A stretch of DNA of 64,000 bases from Pseudomonadota bacterium (GTDB lineage Bacteria > Pseudomonadota > Gammaproteobacteria > Burkholderiales > Thiobacillaceae), in contig JAJZPR010000005.1 in assembly GCA_021847835.1 (NCBI GenBank), forward strand, positions 89,184 through 153,183, given 5' to 3'. The notes beneath the pieces were generated by a model. That model was not told where the DNA came from. It searched no databases and worked only from the letters and a program-made list of their open reading frames with translations. Numbering within the stretch: the first letter of the stretch is position 1; each line of letters opens with the position of its first letter. A program made the position numbers and the translations under genes. Shown piece after piece: positions 9,648-17,223 of this stretch.

Positions 9648-9675
9648 GTTCCCATCCTAGTTTTGTCGGCCCGGC

Positions 9676-9703
9676 TTGACAATATCACGTCTGCCCCTAA
9701 ACT
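9676..9703 (+). promoter_or_regulatory. Sigma-70-type promoter of the cytochrome P460 gene
   Basis: A perfect -35 box TTGACA (9676-9681) is followed after 16 bases by TAAACT (9698-9703). The predicted start of transcription, near 9710, falls inside the palindrome described next, and the gene begins at 9751. Confidence 0.6.
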
Positions 9704-9737
9704 GGTATCGACACGAAACGTATCGTGTCGATACCAG
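9702..9737. promoter_or_regulatory. Perfect 15-bp inverted repeat, probable operator
   Basis: CTGGTATCGACACGA (9702-9716) is repeated exactly in inverse as TCGTGTCGATACCAG (9723-9737), with a 6-base spacer. It begins within the -10 element of the P460 promoter and ends 13 bases before the P460 start codon, covering the predicted transcription start. Such placement is typical of a repressor site. The divergent MarR gene, starting 54 bases away, is the obvious candidate to bind it. Confidence 0.7.
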
Positions 9738-9750
9738 AAAGGAGCGAGAC

Positions 9751-10227
9751 ATGGAAAAACCGGCATTGGGCCTGCTGGCGGGCCTGGCCTTGGCCGCCCA
9801 GGCGGCGGAACCGGCAAAAATCGCCTATCCCGAGGACTACCGCGACTGGCGGCACGTGAAGTCCATGGAGCTGAAGCCCGGCCATCCCCTGTACGAGTCC
9901 TTTGGCGGCATCCACCACCTGTATGCCAATCCCAAGGCGGTAAAGGGGTACCGGAGCGGGCGGTTCAGGGATGGTGCGGTGATCGTGTTCGATCTGCTGG
10001 AGGCAAAAAACGAGGGCAACGCCCTCACCGAAGGCAAGCGCAAGGTGCTGGGGGTGATGGTGCGTGACGGCCGCAAGTACGCTGAAACCGGCGGCTGGGG
10101 ATTCGAGGCCTTTGCCGAAGGCGATCCGCGGAGACCCGTGGTGGGCGGCAATGCGGCCAAGGCGTGTTTCGAATGCCACACCGCCCGCAAGGACAGCAAT
10201 TACCTGTTTTCCAGCCTGCGGGACTGA
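9751..10227 (+). CDS. Cytochrome P460-family periplasmic heme protein
   Basis: A 158-residue exported protein with a short signal sequence (cleavage near AQAAE, about residue 19). A P460-fold domain ends in a heme c attachment motif, CFECH (C139, C142, H143). Cytochromes P460 bind a lysine-cross-linked heme and oxidise hydroxylamine and/or NO; the related cytochromes c'-beta bind NO. I cannot assign the cross-linking lysine safely (K62 and K65 are nearby candidates), so enzyme versus NO-binding protein is open. An AAAGGAG ribosome site precedes the ATG. It stands alone, without other nitrification genes, which suggests a detoxifying role. Confidence 0.85.
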   Translation: MEKPALGLLAGLALAAQAAEPAKIAYPEDYRDWRHVKSMELKPGHPLYESFGGIHHLYANPKAVKGYRSGRFRDGAVIVFDLLEAKNEGNALTEGKRKVLGVMVRDGRKYAETGGWGFEAFAEGDPRRPVVGGNAAKACFECHTARKDSNYLFSSLRD

Positions 10228-10233
10228 ACAGGC

Positions 10234-10545
10234 TTAGCCGAAGTTGACCGAGCCGCCACCCTGGGCTGCGACCAGGGTGGCCAGTCTGTCGAAGAGTTCC
10301 GTGTTGTCGCGGGTGTCGCGCCATGCGCTGCCGTCATGGCGGAAGTGGAAGCCGCCGGAACGGGCCGCCACCCAGATCTCGCGCGCGGCACTGTGCCGGT
10401 TGATGACGATCTTGCCGCCGTCGTCGAACTCGATTTCGAGGATGCCGTCGGCGGGCAGTTCGAAATCCAGGCCGGCCTCTTCCAGTCCTTGCTGGATGCG
10501 GGCAAAGACGGTATCGGTCAATCGGATGAATTCGCTGTCGTTCAT
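10234..10545 (-). CDS. cyaY: CyaY, bacterial frataxin
   Basis: A 103-residue cytoplasmic iron-binding protein that modulates iron-sulfur cluster assembly through IscS. It shows the acidic first helix with FIRLTDTVFARIQQGLEEAG, the acidic strand ILEIEFDDGGKIVINRH and the IWVAARSGGFHF motif that mark the family. I chose the ATG at 10545 (MNDSEFIRL); an upstream in-frame start adds unconserved residues. It lies divergent from the lipoprotein-lysA pair, as in many gamma- and betaproteobacteria. Confidence 0.95.
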   Translation of the reverse strand: MNDSEFIRLTDTVFARIQQGLEEAGLDFELPADGILEIEFDDGGKIVINRHSAAREIWVAARSGGFHFRHDGSAWRDTRDNTELFDRLATLVAAQGGGSVNFG

Positions 10546-10637
10546 GGTGGGAAGCTCGGTTGCAGGAGGCTTCAATTCTGCCCGCCGCGAGGCTTCCCTG
10601 CAAACAACAGCCTGTTGACCCGTGCTAACATCGCGGC

Positions 10638-10763
10638 ATGAAGTCTCTCGCCACCCTGCTGACCTTGACGATATTGCTGGCGCAGCTGGCCGCCTGCGGT
10701 TCCAAGGGCCCGCTCACCCTGCCGGAACAGCAGCCGGCCAACACCCAGAAAACATCCAAATGA
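10638..10763 (+). CDS. lptM: Small outer-membrane lipoprotein, LptM/YifL-like
   Basis: A 41-residue precursor: MKSLATLLTLTILLAQLAAC then GSKGPLTLPEQ. The lipobox LAAC puts the lipidated cysteine at residue 20, leaving a mature peptide of only 22 residues. The CGxKGPL start of the mature peptide and its place directly before lysA match the LptM (YifL, LppL) family, which helps oxidative maturation of the LPS translocon LptD. Its stop overlaps the lysA start (ATGA), so the two are translationally coupled. The symbol is by family and synteny. Confidence 0.88.
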   Translation: MKSLATLLTLTILLAQLAACGSKGPLTLPEQQPANTQKTSK

Positions 10764-12007
10764 ACCATCTGCACCGCAAGGATGGGCGCCTTTTCCTGGA
10801 AGAGGTGTCCCTGGAGGAATTGGCGCGCCTGTACGGCACGCCTTTGTACGTCTATTCGCTCGCCGCGCTTTCCGAGGCCTACGGGCGCTACGAGCAGGCG
10901 CTGGCCGGTTTGCCGCATCTGATCTGCTATGCCGTCAAGGCCAATGGCAGCCTGGCCATCCTGCAGCACTTCGCTCGCCTGGGCGCCGGCTTCGACATCG
11001 TCTCGGGCGGCGAACTGGCACGCGTGCTGGCGGCCGGGGGCGAGGCCGGCAAGGTGGTGTTTTCGGGGGTGGGCAAGACCGCGGCGGAAATGCGCATGGC
11101 CCTCGAGGCCGGGATCCGCTGCTTCAATGTCGAGTCGGAAAGCGAGCTCGAACGCTTGAACAGGGTGGCGGGCGAACTGGGCAGAAGGGCGCCGGTTTCG
11201 TTTCGGGTCAATCCGGATGTCGATCCCAAAACCCATCCTTACATCTCCACCGGCCTCAGGCAGAACAAGTTCGGCGTGCCGATCAGTCAGGCGCCGGCAC
11301 TCTACCGCCGCGCGGTGGAAATGGCGAACGTGGAAATCCTCGGTGTGGACTGCCATATCGGCTCACAGCTGACCGACCTCTCGCCCGTCGCCGATGCCCT
11401 GGACCGTGTCCTTGCGCTGGTGGACAGCCTGGCAGCAGACGGCATCCAACTCCGGCATGTCGATATCGGCGGCGGCATCGGCATCCGCTATCGCGATGAA
11501 ACCCCGCCGGACATGGCGCAATACCGGGAAATCCTGCAAAGCCGCTTCAGCGGCCGGCGCGAGGAAATCATTGTCGAGCCGGGCCGCTCGCTGGTGGGCG
11601 AGGCCGGCGTGCTGCTGACGCGGGTCGAGTACATCAAGCCTGGCGAGGACAAGACCTTCGTCATCGTCGATGCCGCCATGAACGATCTCATGCGGCCGGC
11701 GCTATACGACGCCTTCCACGACATCGTTCCGGTTGCCGAATCGTCGAGGCCGCCGATTGCCTGCGACGTCGTGGGCCCGGTCTGCGAAACCGGCGATTTC
11801 CTTGGGCTCGGCAGGCATCTGGCGGTGGAGGAAGGAGGCCTGCTGGCCGTGCTTTCCGCGGGCGCATATGGCATGAGCATGAGTTCCAACTACAACAGCC
11901 GCCCCCGCGCGGCAGAAGTCGTGGTGAACAAAAACGAAATTCATCTCGTTCGGGAGCGCGAAAACATGGAAGGCCTGATGGCCGGAGAACGGCTTGTTTC
12001 CTGGTGA
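10760..12007 (+). CDS. lysA: Diaminopimelate decarboxylase
   Basis: PLP enzyme converting meso-diaminopimelate to lysine in the cytoplasm. The 415-residue protein has ICYAVKANGS with the PLP lysine K60, the glycine-rich HVDIGGGIGI segment, EPGRSLVG and the C-terminal GPVCETGDF motif with the catalytic cysteine. The ATG at 10760 overlaps the stop of the preceding lipoprotein gene. dapF, which often follows lysA, is not found here; the next gene is a histone-like protein. Confidence 0.97.
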   Translation: MNHLHRKDGRLFLEEVSLEELARLYGTPLYVYSLAALSEAYGRYEQALAGLPHLICYAVKANGSLAILQHFARLGAGFDIVSGGELARVLAAGGEAGKVVFSGVGKTAAEMRMALEAGIRCFNVESESELERLNRVAGELGRRAPVSFRVNPDVDPKTHPYISTGLRQNKFGVPISQAPALYRRAVEMANVEILGVDCHIGSQLTDLSPVADALDRVLALVDSLAADGIQLRHVDIGGGIGIRYRDETPPDMAQYREILQSRFSGRREEIIVEPGRSLVGEAGVLLTRVEYIKPGEDKTFVIVDAAMNDLMRPALYDAFHDIVPVAESSRPPIACDVVGPVCETGDFLGLGRHLAVEEGGLLAVLSAGAYGMSMSSNYNSRPRAAEVVVNKNEIHLVRERENMEGLMAGERLVSW

Positions 12008-12119
12008 TCAATGGATCGCGTCTTTTCGTTTGGTGCCGGAAAACAAGTATCGAGGCGATATCTTTTGCTAGGCTGCCACATTTTTCATCGAAAAAAAATC
12101 AAAAAAACTTGACAGTTTG

Positions 12120-12147
12120 TTGAACCGCTGAAAAAAGAATCTAGAAT
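12120..12147 (+). promoter_or_regulatory. Likely promoter of the histone-like gene
   Basis: TTGAAC (12120-12125) and TAGAAT (12142-12147) are separated by 16 bases, a good sigma-70 pair; a TTGACA also lies at 12109-12114. The start of transcription near 12154 would give a leader of about 150 bases before the ATG at 12307. I see no convincing riboswitch in that leader and no clear lysA terminator in 12008-12119. The 300-base gap holds no other gene. Confidence 0.5.
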
Positions 12148-12306
12148 GAGCGTCACCAAGCGGAGCTTTGGTGTCGCCTCATTCCATGCGGGTTTCGGAA
12201 GAGGTGGCCGGTGTGGGTGCCACGCTTTGGAAGTGCATTTCCAACCTCTGCACGCTTTAGTTTGTAGTTGTAATGCCTTGTCCAACTTCAAGAAGGAGTG
12301 TGATGT

Positions 12307-12909
12307 ATGGCTACTGCCAAGAAACCTGCTGCCAAGAAACCGGCGGCCAAGAAGCCCGTCGCCAAGAAAGCGGCGCCGGCCAAGAAACCTGCTGCCAAAA
12401 AGCCGGCCGCCAAGAAAGTGGCGGCCAAGAAGCCCGCCGCCAAGAAAGCGGCACCGGCCAAGAAGCCCGCCGCCAAGAAGCCCGCCGCCAAGAAGGTAGC
12501 GGCCAAGAAGGTAGCGGCCAAGAAGCCCGTCGCCAAGAAAGCGGCACCGGCCAGGAAGCCTGCTGCCAAGAAGCCGGCCGCCAAGAAAGTCGCGGCCAAG
12601 AAGCCCGTCGCCAAGAAAGCGGCACCGGCCAGGAAGCCTGCCGCCAGGAAGCCGGCCGTGAAGACGGCAGCGCCCAAGAAGCCCGTCGCCAGGAAAGCGG
12701 CACCGGCCAAGAAGCCTGCCGCCAGGAAGCCGGCCGTGAAGACGGCAGCGGCCAAGAAGCCCGTCGCCAGGAAAGCGGCACCGGCCAGGAAGCCCGCCGC
12801 CAAGAAGCCGGCGGCTCCCAAGCCTGCCCCTGCCGCTACTCCCGCAGCGGCACCGGCAACTCCCGCTGCTCCGGCCAGCGTGCCGGTCATCAAGCCTTTC
12901 GGGCTCTAA
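12307..12909 (+). CDS. Histone H1-like, lysine/alanine/proline repeat DNA-binding protein (AlgP-like)
   Basis: A 200-residue, extremely basic protein made almost only of K, A, P, V and R. After MATA, residues 5-160 are tandem repeats of a roughly 26-residue block composed of 5-residue [20 protein letters not shown] steps. A neutral tail rich in A and P follows, ending VPVIKPFGL. This is the composition of eukaryotic H1 C-terminal tails and of Pseudomonas AlgP and other bacterial H1-like proteins, which bind DNA without sequence preference. A GAAGGAG ribosome site precedes the ATG. It has its own promoter and terminator. Confidence 0.88.
   Translation: MATAKKPAAKKPAAKKPVAKKAAPAKKPAAKKPAAKKVAAKKPAAKKAAPAKKPAAKKPAAKKVAAKKVAAKKPVAKKAAPARKPAAKKPAAKKVAAKKPVAKKAAPARKPAARKPAVKTAAPKKPVARKAAPAKKPAARKPAVKTAAAKKPVARKAAPARKPAAKKPAAPKPAPAATPAAAPATPAAPASVPVIKPFGL
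12319..12786 (+). repeat. Tandem coding repeats in the histone-like gene
   Basis: Six tandem blocks of 21, 26, 31, 26, 26 and 26 codons, each ending in a GCACCGGCC-like AAPA junction and beginning with K/R-K-P-A-A. Blocks differ in length by exactly one 5-codon step (15 bases), the pattern expected of slippage or unequal recombination that keeps the reading frame. Confidence 0.8.
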
Positions 12910-12933
12910 AGTCAAGCCGGATTCGGCAAGACA

Positions 12934-12955
12934 GGGGGGCTGCGGCCCCCCTTTT
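12934..12955 (+). terminator. Rho-independent terminator of the histone-like gene
   Basis: Seven GC pairs, GGGGGGC (12934-12940) with GCCCCCC (12945-12951), a 4-base loop and TTTT. It lies 25 bases after the histone-like stop codon and before the convergent msrQ end. Confidence 0.85.
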
Positions 12956-12976
12956 CATTTGCGCTATCGACTCAAT

Positions 12977-13606
12977 TCAATTGCGAAATGGCTTGGCGCC
13001 AGCGCGTGCGGCAAGCCGCGGCAGCCGAACGGCAAGCAAAACGACCAGCACGCAGGCATAGATCAGCGGCTGGGTAATGTCCTTCTTTACCAGCCACCAG
13101 TAATGCACGACCCCCAGGCCGGCGATGAGATAAATCAGCCGATGCAGGCGCTGCCAGTCGCTCCCGAGTTTTTTCATCATGCGCTGGCTGGAGGTGGCGG
13201 CCAACGGAACGAGCAGGATGAAAGCGGTAAAGCCCACGGTGATGAAAGGCCGCTTGAGGATGTCCCTGGCGATGCCGGCCGGGTCGAAAAACTGGTCCAG
13301 CCAGATGTAGGTCGTGAAATGCAGGCAGGCGTAGAAGAAAGCGAACAGGCCGAGCAGCCTGCGGAAACGGACCAGCCAGTTCAGCCCGGTCATTCTGCGC
13401 AAGGGCGTGACGGAGAGGGTTGCCAGCAGCCCGACCAGGGTCCAGGTGCCGGTCGAGCGGGTGATGAACTCGATCGGGTTGGCGCCCAGCCCACCTGTCA
13501 GGCCCAGGAAAATCAGCCGCGCGAGCGGCGTCAGGCAAAGCAGCCAGAGCAGAGCCTTGCACCAGAAGACTTGCCGGCGCGAGAGGGGGGCGGGCAGCGG
13601 CATCAA
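12977..13606 (-). CDS. msrQ: MsrQ, heme-binding membrane subunit of the MsrPQ repair system
   Basis: A 209-residue inner-membrane b-type cytochrome with about five or six hydrophobic helices. It belongs to the ferric-reductase-like family and carries conserved helix histidines (for example CLHFTTY and [10 protein letters not shown]). It passes quinol electrons to periplasmic MsrP, which reduces oxidised methionines in envelope proteins. The start overlaps the msrP stop by four bases, so the pair is one coupled transcription unit. Confidence 0.93.
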   Translation of the reverse strand: MMPLPAPLSRRQVFWCKALLWLLCLTPLARLIFLGLTGGLGANPIEFITRSTGTWTLVGLLATLSVTPLRRMTGLNWLVRFRRLLGLFAFFYACLHFTTYIWLDQFFDPAGIARDILKRPFITVGFTAFILLVPLAATSSQRMMKKLGSDWQRLHRLIYLIAGLGVVHYWWLVKKDITQPLIYACVLVVLLAVRLPRLAARAGAKPFRN

Positions 13607-14541
13607 AAGTATTTGCGCAGATCCATGCCGCGATAAAGAGGAGCCACCTGCTCGGCGTAGCCGTTGAACATCAGCGTTTCACGCTTGAAGAACTCGCCGA
13701 TGCGGCGCTCCCTGGCCTGGCTCCAGCGCGGGTGATCGACCTTGGGATTCACGTTCGAGAAAAAGCCGTACTCATTGGGGGCGGCACGCATCCAGGCCGT
13801 AAGCGGGGCCTTTTCCACGAAGCGGATTTTGACGATGGACTTGGCGCTCTTGAACCCATACTTCCAGGGCATCACCAGCCGGATCGGTGCGCCGTTCTGG
13901 TTGGGCAGCACCTCGCCATAGAGGCCGACCGCCAGTAGGGTCAGCGGGTGATTGGCCTCGTCGATGCGCAGTCCTTCAATATAGGGCCAGTCCAGAACCG
14001 ATGAGCGCTGGCCGGGCATCTGCCTGGGATCGTGCAGCGTGACGAATTCGACGAATTTGGCGTTGCCCGTGGGCTCCACCCGCCTGATCAGCTCGGCGAG
14101 CGGAAATCCCACCCAGGGGATGACCATGGACCAGCCTTCCACGCAGCGCAGGCGGTAAATGCGCTCTTCCAGAGAGGCGAACTTGAGCAGTTCATCGATG
14201 TCGTAAATGCGCGGGCGTCTGATCTCGCCTTCCACGGACACTGTCCAGGGACGCGTTTTCAGCGTGTGCGCTTTTTCGGCGGGATCGGACTTGCCCGTGC
14301 CGAACTCGTAGAAATTGTTGTAGGTGGTGACGGATTCGAACGGCGTTTTGGCTTCGTTGGTCGAGAAACGGCCGGGGCGGACGCCCGCCAGCCGGGGGCC
14401 GCGGGCAGGCGGTGCGGGCGTTGCCAGCGCCGGTGCCGCGGCAAAAGCCGCAATCCCCGCCATGAACCGGCGGCGGTTGAGGTAAATCTCGCGCGGCGTG
14501 ATTTCCGAGGAAGGGATGTCGTTTGGCTTGATGATGCGCAT
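13603..14541 (-). CDS. msrP: MsrP, periplasmic molybdopterin methionine-sulfoxide reductase
   Basis: A 312-residue protein with a twin-arginine export signal (NRRRFMAG, residues 22-29, then a hydrophobic stretch ending ALATPAPP) and a sulfite-oxidase-fold catalytic domain. The molybdenum ligand cysteine is C133 in [14 protein letters not shown]. It was formerly called YedY. The enzyme reduces protein methionine sulfoxide in the periplasm with electrons from MsrQ. The 254 bases upstream contain no further gene; a GGAGGCC-like ribosome site lies just before the ATG. Confidence 0.95.
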   Translation of the reverse strand: MRIIKPNDIPSSEITPREIYLNRRRFMAGIAAFAAAPALATPAPPARGPRLAGVRPGRFSTNEAKTPFESVTTYNNFYEFGTGKSDPAEKAHTLKTRPWTVSVEGEIRRPRIYDIDELLKFASLEERIYRLRCVEGWSMVIPWVGFPLAELIRRVEPTGNAKFVEFVTLHDPRQMPGQRSSVLDWPYIEGLRIDEANHPLTLLAVGLYGEVLPNQNGAPIRLVMPWKYGFKSAKSIVKIRFVEKAPLTAWMRAAPNEYGFFSNVNPKVDHPRWSQARERRIGEFFKRETLMFNGYAEQVAPLYRGMDLRKYF

Positions 14542-14795
14542 GGGGCCTCCTTTATTTGTGGGTCGGTCACAAGCTCAAAAACTTACGGCCGATATGCTTC
14601 CTTGTTAGGATAAGGTTTAGTGCAACAAGTTGCCGGTTATGTGCAGTCGGGTGCATGGCTGTCATGGTGCCGGGCGTGGGCGGCCCCGGTTCATGATTGC
14701 GGCACTGACTCTTGATATCGGGAAACCTTGGTCAAAGTGCATAATCGGCGTGTGCGGCATGTACATTCCATTTTTACGACCCCTGCGGAGCAGCC

Positions 14796-15164
14796 ATGGC
14801 AACCATAGAACTCAACAACGACAACTTCGAGAAAACCATTACCGGCAATGACATCGTCATCGTCGATTTCTGGGCGCCCTGGTGCGGCCCCTGCCGCGCG
14901 TTCGCGCCCATCTACGAGGCCGCTTCGGAAAAACATCCCAACGTGGTGTTTGCCAAGGTCAATACCGAGGCCGAGCAGAGCCTGGCCGCTTCATTCAACA
15001 TCCGTTCCATCCCCACGCTGATGGTGTTCCGCGAGCAGATCATCCTGTTCTCCCAGGCCGGCTCCCTGCCGGCTTCGGCATTGGATCAGCTGCTGGGCCA
15101 GGTGCTGGCGCTGGACATGGATCAGGTGCGCAAAGAAATTGCCGAACAGAACCAGCAGGCCTGA
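14796..15164 (+). CDS. Thioredoxin
   Basis: A 122-residue cytoplasmic thioredoxin with the classic active site WCGPCR (about residues 29-34) and cis-proline SIPTLMVF. It lacks a signal peptide and the N-terminal zinc motif of thioredoxin 2, and has a slightly long C-terminal helix. The upstream 254-base gap has a CATAAT element at 14740-14745 but no convincing -35 at the right distance. The end of the gene overlaps lpxR by 26 bases in another frame. Confidence 0.92.
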   Translation: MATIELNNDNFEKTITGNDIVIVDFWAPWCGPCRAFAPIYEAASEKHPNVVFAKVNTEAEQSLAASFNIRSIPTLMVFREQIILFSQAGSLPASALDQLLGQVLALDMDQVRKEIAEQNQQA

Positions 15165-16149
15165 TTTCCGGCTTGCCTGCGCCGTCCTCCTGCTGGCGAC
15201 GGCAACGGGAGGGCAAACGGCGGAACTGGGCGGCTCCTACACCCTGCTGGTGGAAAACGACGTGTTTACCGGCAGGGACCAGCATTACACCAATGGCCTG
15301 CGCCTGTCCTATCTGTCGGCGCAGGACGACGTGCCTGACTACATCCGCAAATTCGCCCTCGCCCTGCCTTTCGTGGAACTCGGCGCCAGCCTGCGGGCGG
15401 GCTATGCGCTGGGCCACAACATCTACACCCCCGACAACATCGCCGCCGCGACGGTGGTCGCCAACGAGCGGCCCTATGCCGGCTACCTCTATGCCGGCAT
15501 GGCCGTGGTGGCCGAAAGCAACGGCGAATCCGGCAACATACTGGACACCTGGGAACTGGATCTCGGCATCGTCGGCCCCTCCGCGCGCGGGGAAGAGGTG
15601 CAGAACAACTTCCATCGCCTGATCGGTTCGCCGGAGGCGCAGGGCTGGGCCAACCAGCTGAAGGACGAACCCGTCGTCTCGCTCACCCACGAGCGCAAGT
15701 GGCGCCATCTCTGGCGCCATCCCCCATCCGGCCTGGGTTTCGATTTCACGCCCCACGTCGGCGGCAGCGTCGGCAATCTCGCCACCTACCTCAATCTGGG
15801 CGCCACGGTTCGTTTCGGCAAGGGGCTTTCGCGCGACTACGGGCCGCCTCGCATCCGTCCCAGCCTGCCCGGATCGGGCTTTTTCATTCCGCACGATGGC
15901 GTCGGCTGGTATCTCTATGCCGGTGCGGACGGCCGCGCGATCGCCCATAACATCTTTCTCGACGGCAACACCTTCAGGGACAGCCACAGCGTGGACCGCA
16001 AGCTGTGGGTCGGCGACATGCAGACGGGCCTGGTACTGACTTTCAGCACAGTGCAGATCGCCTACACCCACGTCTACCGGACACGGGAGTTCGAAGGCCA
16101 GACGGCGGGCGACAATTTCGGCGCCGTCAGCATTTCGGCCAGGTTTTAG
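15139..16149 (+). CDS. lpxR: Lipid A deacylase LpxR family outer-membrane protein
   Basis: A 336-residue exported beta-barrel protein: signal peptide (hydrophobic core about residues 11-26, cleavage near QTA-EL) and then the family start LLVENDVFTGRDQHYTNGLR with the conserved Asn-Asp pair. It ends in the aromatic residue F, as outer-membrane barrels do. LpxR removes the 3'-acyloxyacyl group from lipid A at the cell surface; whether this homologue is active is inferred. The start lies inside the thioredoxin gene, but the signal peptide requires about this start. Confidence 0.88.
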   Translation: MPNRTSRPDFRLACAVLLLATATGGQTAELGGSYTLLVENDVFTGRDQHYTNGLRLSYLSAQDDVPDYIRKFALALPFVELGASLRAGYALGHNIYTPDNIAAATVVANERPYAGYLYAGMAVVAESNGESGNILDTWELDLGIVGPSARGEEVQNNFHRLIGSPEAQGWANQLKDEPVVSLTHERKWRHLWRHPPSGLGFDFTPHVGGSVGNLATYLNLGATVRFGKGLSRDYGPPRIRPSLPGSGFFIPHDGVGWYLYAGADGRAIAHNIFLDGNTFRDSHSVDRKLWVGDMQTGLVLTFSTVQIAYTHVYRTREFEGQTAGDNFGAVSISARF

Positions 16150-17000
16150 GCGCCGCGCGCGGGCGCGCCGAGCCGCGCAATCAGGGGTTCGAGCGCATCG
16201 AGCAGGGCGTCCGGCGATGCCGGCGCGCCGTTCCCCGGCCACGCATTCTCGAACTCGGCGATCTCCAGGCCGGCCACTTCGACCTCGGCAAGCACTTCGC
16301 ACAGGGCATGCAGCTCTGCAAGGCTGAAGCCGCCGGACACGCGGTAATCGGTCGGCACGATGCCCGGCTCCAGCACATCGCAATCGAGGTGGACATAGGC
16401 CGTCCGTCCGCCAAGCGCAGTGCGAAGCTGCGCGAGGCAATCGTCTTTGGGCGGAATCAGCCTGAGCAGGCCGGTTTCGACCAGCGCCTGTTCGGCCGGA
16501 TCGAGGTCGCGCGCGCCGACCAGGACGATGCTGGCCAGCGGCAAGCCGTTGCCGAAGCCGGAATCCCACAGTCCCGCCGGTCCTGCCAGCGCCATGCCGC
16601 CGAGGTAGCCGGACGGGCTGGTCTGCGGCGTGTTCAGGTCGCCATGCGCATCGAACCATACCACGCAGGCATCCGGCCTGTGCCGTGCCACGACGGGCAG
16701 GGTGGCGAGCGCGGCGGCGCAGCGGCTCAAGACCAGGAGCGGCGCCTGCTTCCGGCGGAACAGATCGTCGAGGTGCTGCGCCAGTTCGAGCATGTCCGGC
16801 ATCGCCGCTGCGAGCTCGGCCTGCCATCCGGCATGGAGCACGGCAGCGGGCGTGCCGATGGTTTTGACCGGAACATGCAGCCGCCTGGACAGCGCCGCGC
16901 CCACGGACATCGCCCCTGCCATGGCCAGCGCGTTGCGGTCGCCGGCATGCGCGCAGTAGACCGCCAGGCCGATTGGCACGGCCGCGCCCTCATTCGGCAT
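16146..17000 (-). CDS. Arginase-fold (ureohydrolase) family protein with incomplete metal site
   Basis: A 284-residue protein of the arginase/agmatinase/formiminoglutamase superfamily. It keeps VVWFDAHGDLNTPQTSPSG (metal ligands D117, H119, D121) and VHLDCDVLEPG (D206, D208). The first family motif, normally GGDHS or GGDCT, is replaced by VLSRCAAAL at about residues 90-98, removing one expected manganese ligand. Activity and substrate are therefore uncertain. It is the last gene of a compact five-gene unit after phnP and overlaps the preceding membrane-protein gene by 11 bases. It converges with lpxR, overlapping it by four bases. Confidence 0.8.
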   Translation of the reverse strand: MPNEGAAVPIGLAVYCAHAGDRNALAMAGAMSVGAALSRRLHVPVKTIGTPAAVLHAGWQAELAAAMPDMLELAQHLDDLFRRKQAPLLVLSRCAAALATLPVVARHRPDACVVWFDAHGDLNTPQTSPSGYLGGMALAGPAGLWDSGFGNGLPLASIVLVGARDLDPAEQALVETGLLRLIPPKDDCLAQLRTALGGRTAYVHLDCDVLEPGIVPTDYRVSGGFSLAELHALCEVLAEVEVAGLEIAEFENAWPGNGAPASPDALLDALEPLIARLGAPARGA

Positions 17001-17223
17001 GCGCGTCTTCCTCGCGACGGGCGGCCAGACATTGTTCGGGGTTGGCGAAGAACAGCCAGCCTGCTGCGAGCGTTGCGGGCAAGGCCAGAAACCACTTCGG
17101 GCTCGAGGTGAGGGCGTGACCGATCAGGCCGATGCCCAGCCCCAGCGCCGTGCAGGCGAGCAGCCAGAACAGGCGGCGCCTGAGTGCCGGGGAGGCCTTG
17201 GCTTGGTCCCGTGAATCCGGCAT
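16990..17223 (-). CDS. Small two-helix membrane protein of unknown function
   Basis: A 77-residue protein with a charged start, two hydrophobic segments (about residues 18-35 and 43-60) and an acidic tail. I do not recognise the family. Its start directly abuts the thioesterase stop and its end overlaps the arginase-like gene, so it is very likely translated as part of the same operon. Confidence 0.65.
   Translation of the reverse strand: MPDSRDQAKASPALRRRLFWLLACTALGLGIGLIGHALTSSPKWFLALPATLAAGWLFFANPEQCLAARREEDAHAE

Noticed and set aside
12319..12786. Tandem repeats considered as a CRISPR or minisatellite array
   Set aside because: Repeats are contiguous without unique spacers, stay in frame and encode the histone-like protein.
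12288..12893. Leftward frame encoding a hydrophobic [10 protein letters not shown] repeat
   Set aside because: It is the mirror of the lysine/alanine repeat codons of the histone-like gene; that gene has a ribosome site, promoter and terminator on the other strand.
14542..14795. Search for a riboswitch or small RNA between msrP and the thioredoxin gene
   Set aside because: No stable conserved structure or convincing promoter pair was found; only a lone CATAAT element.
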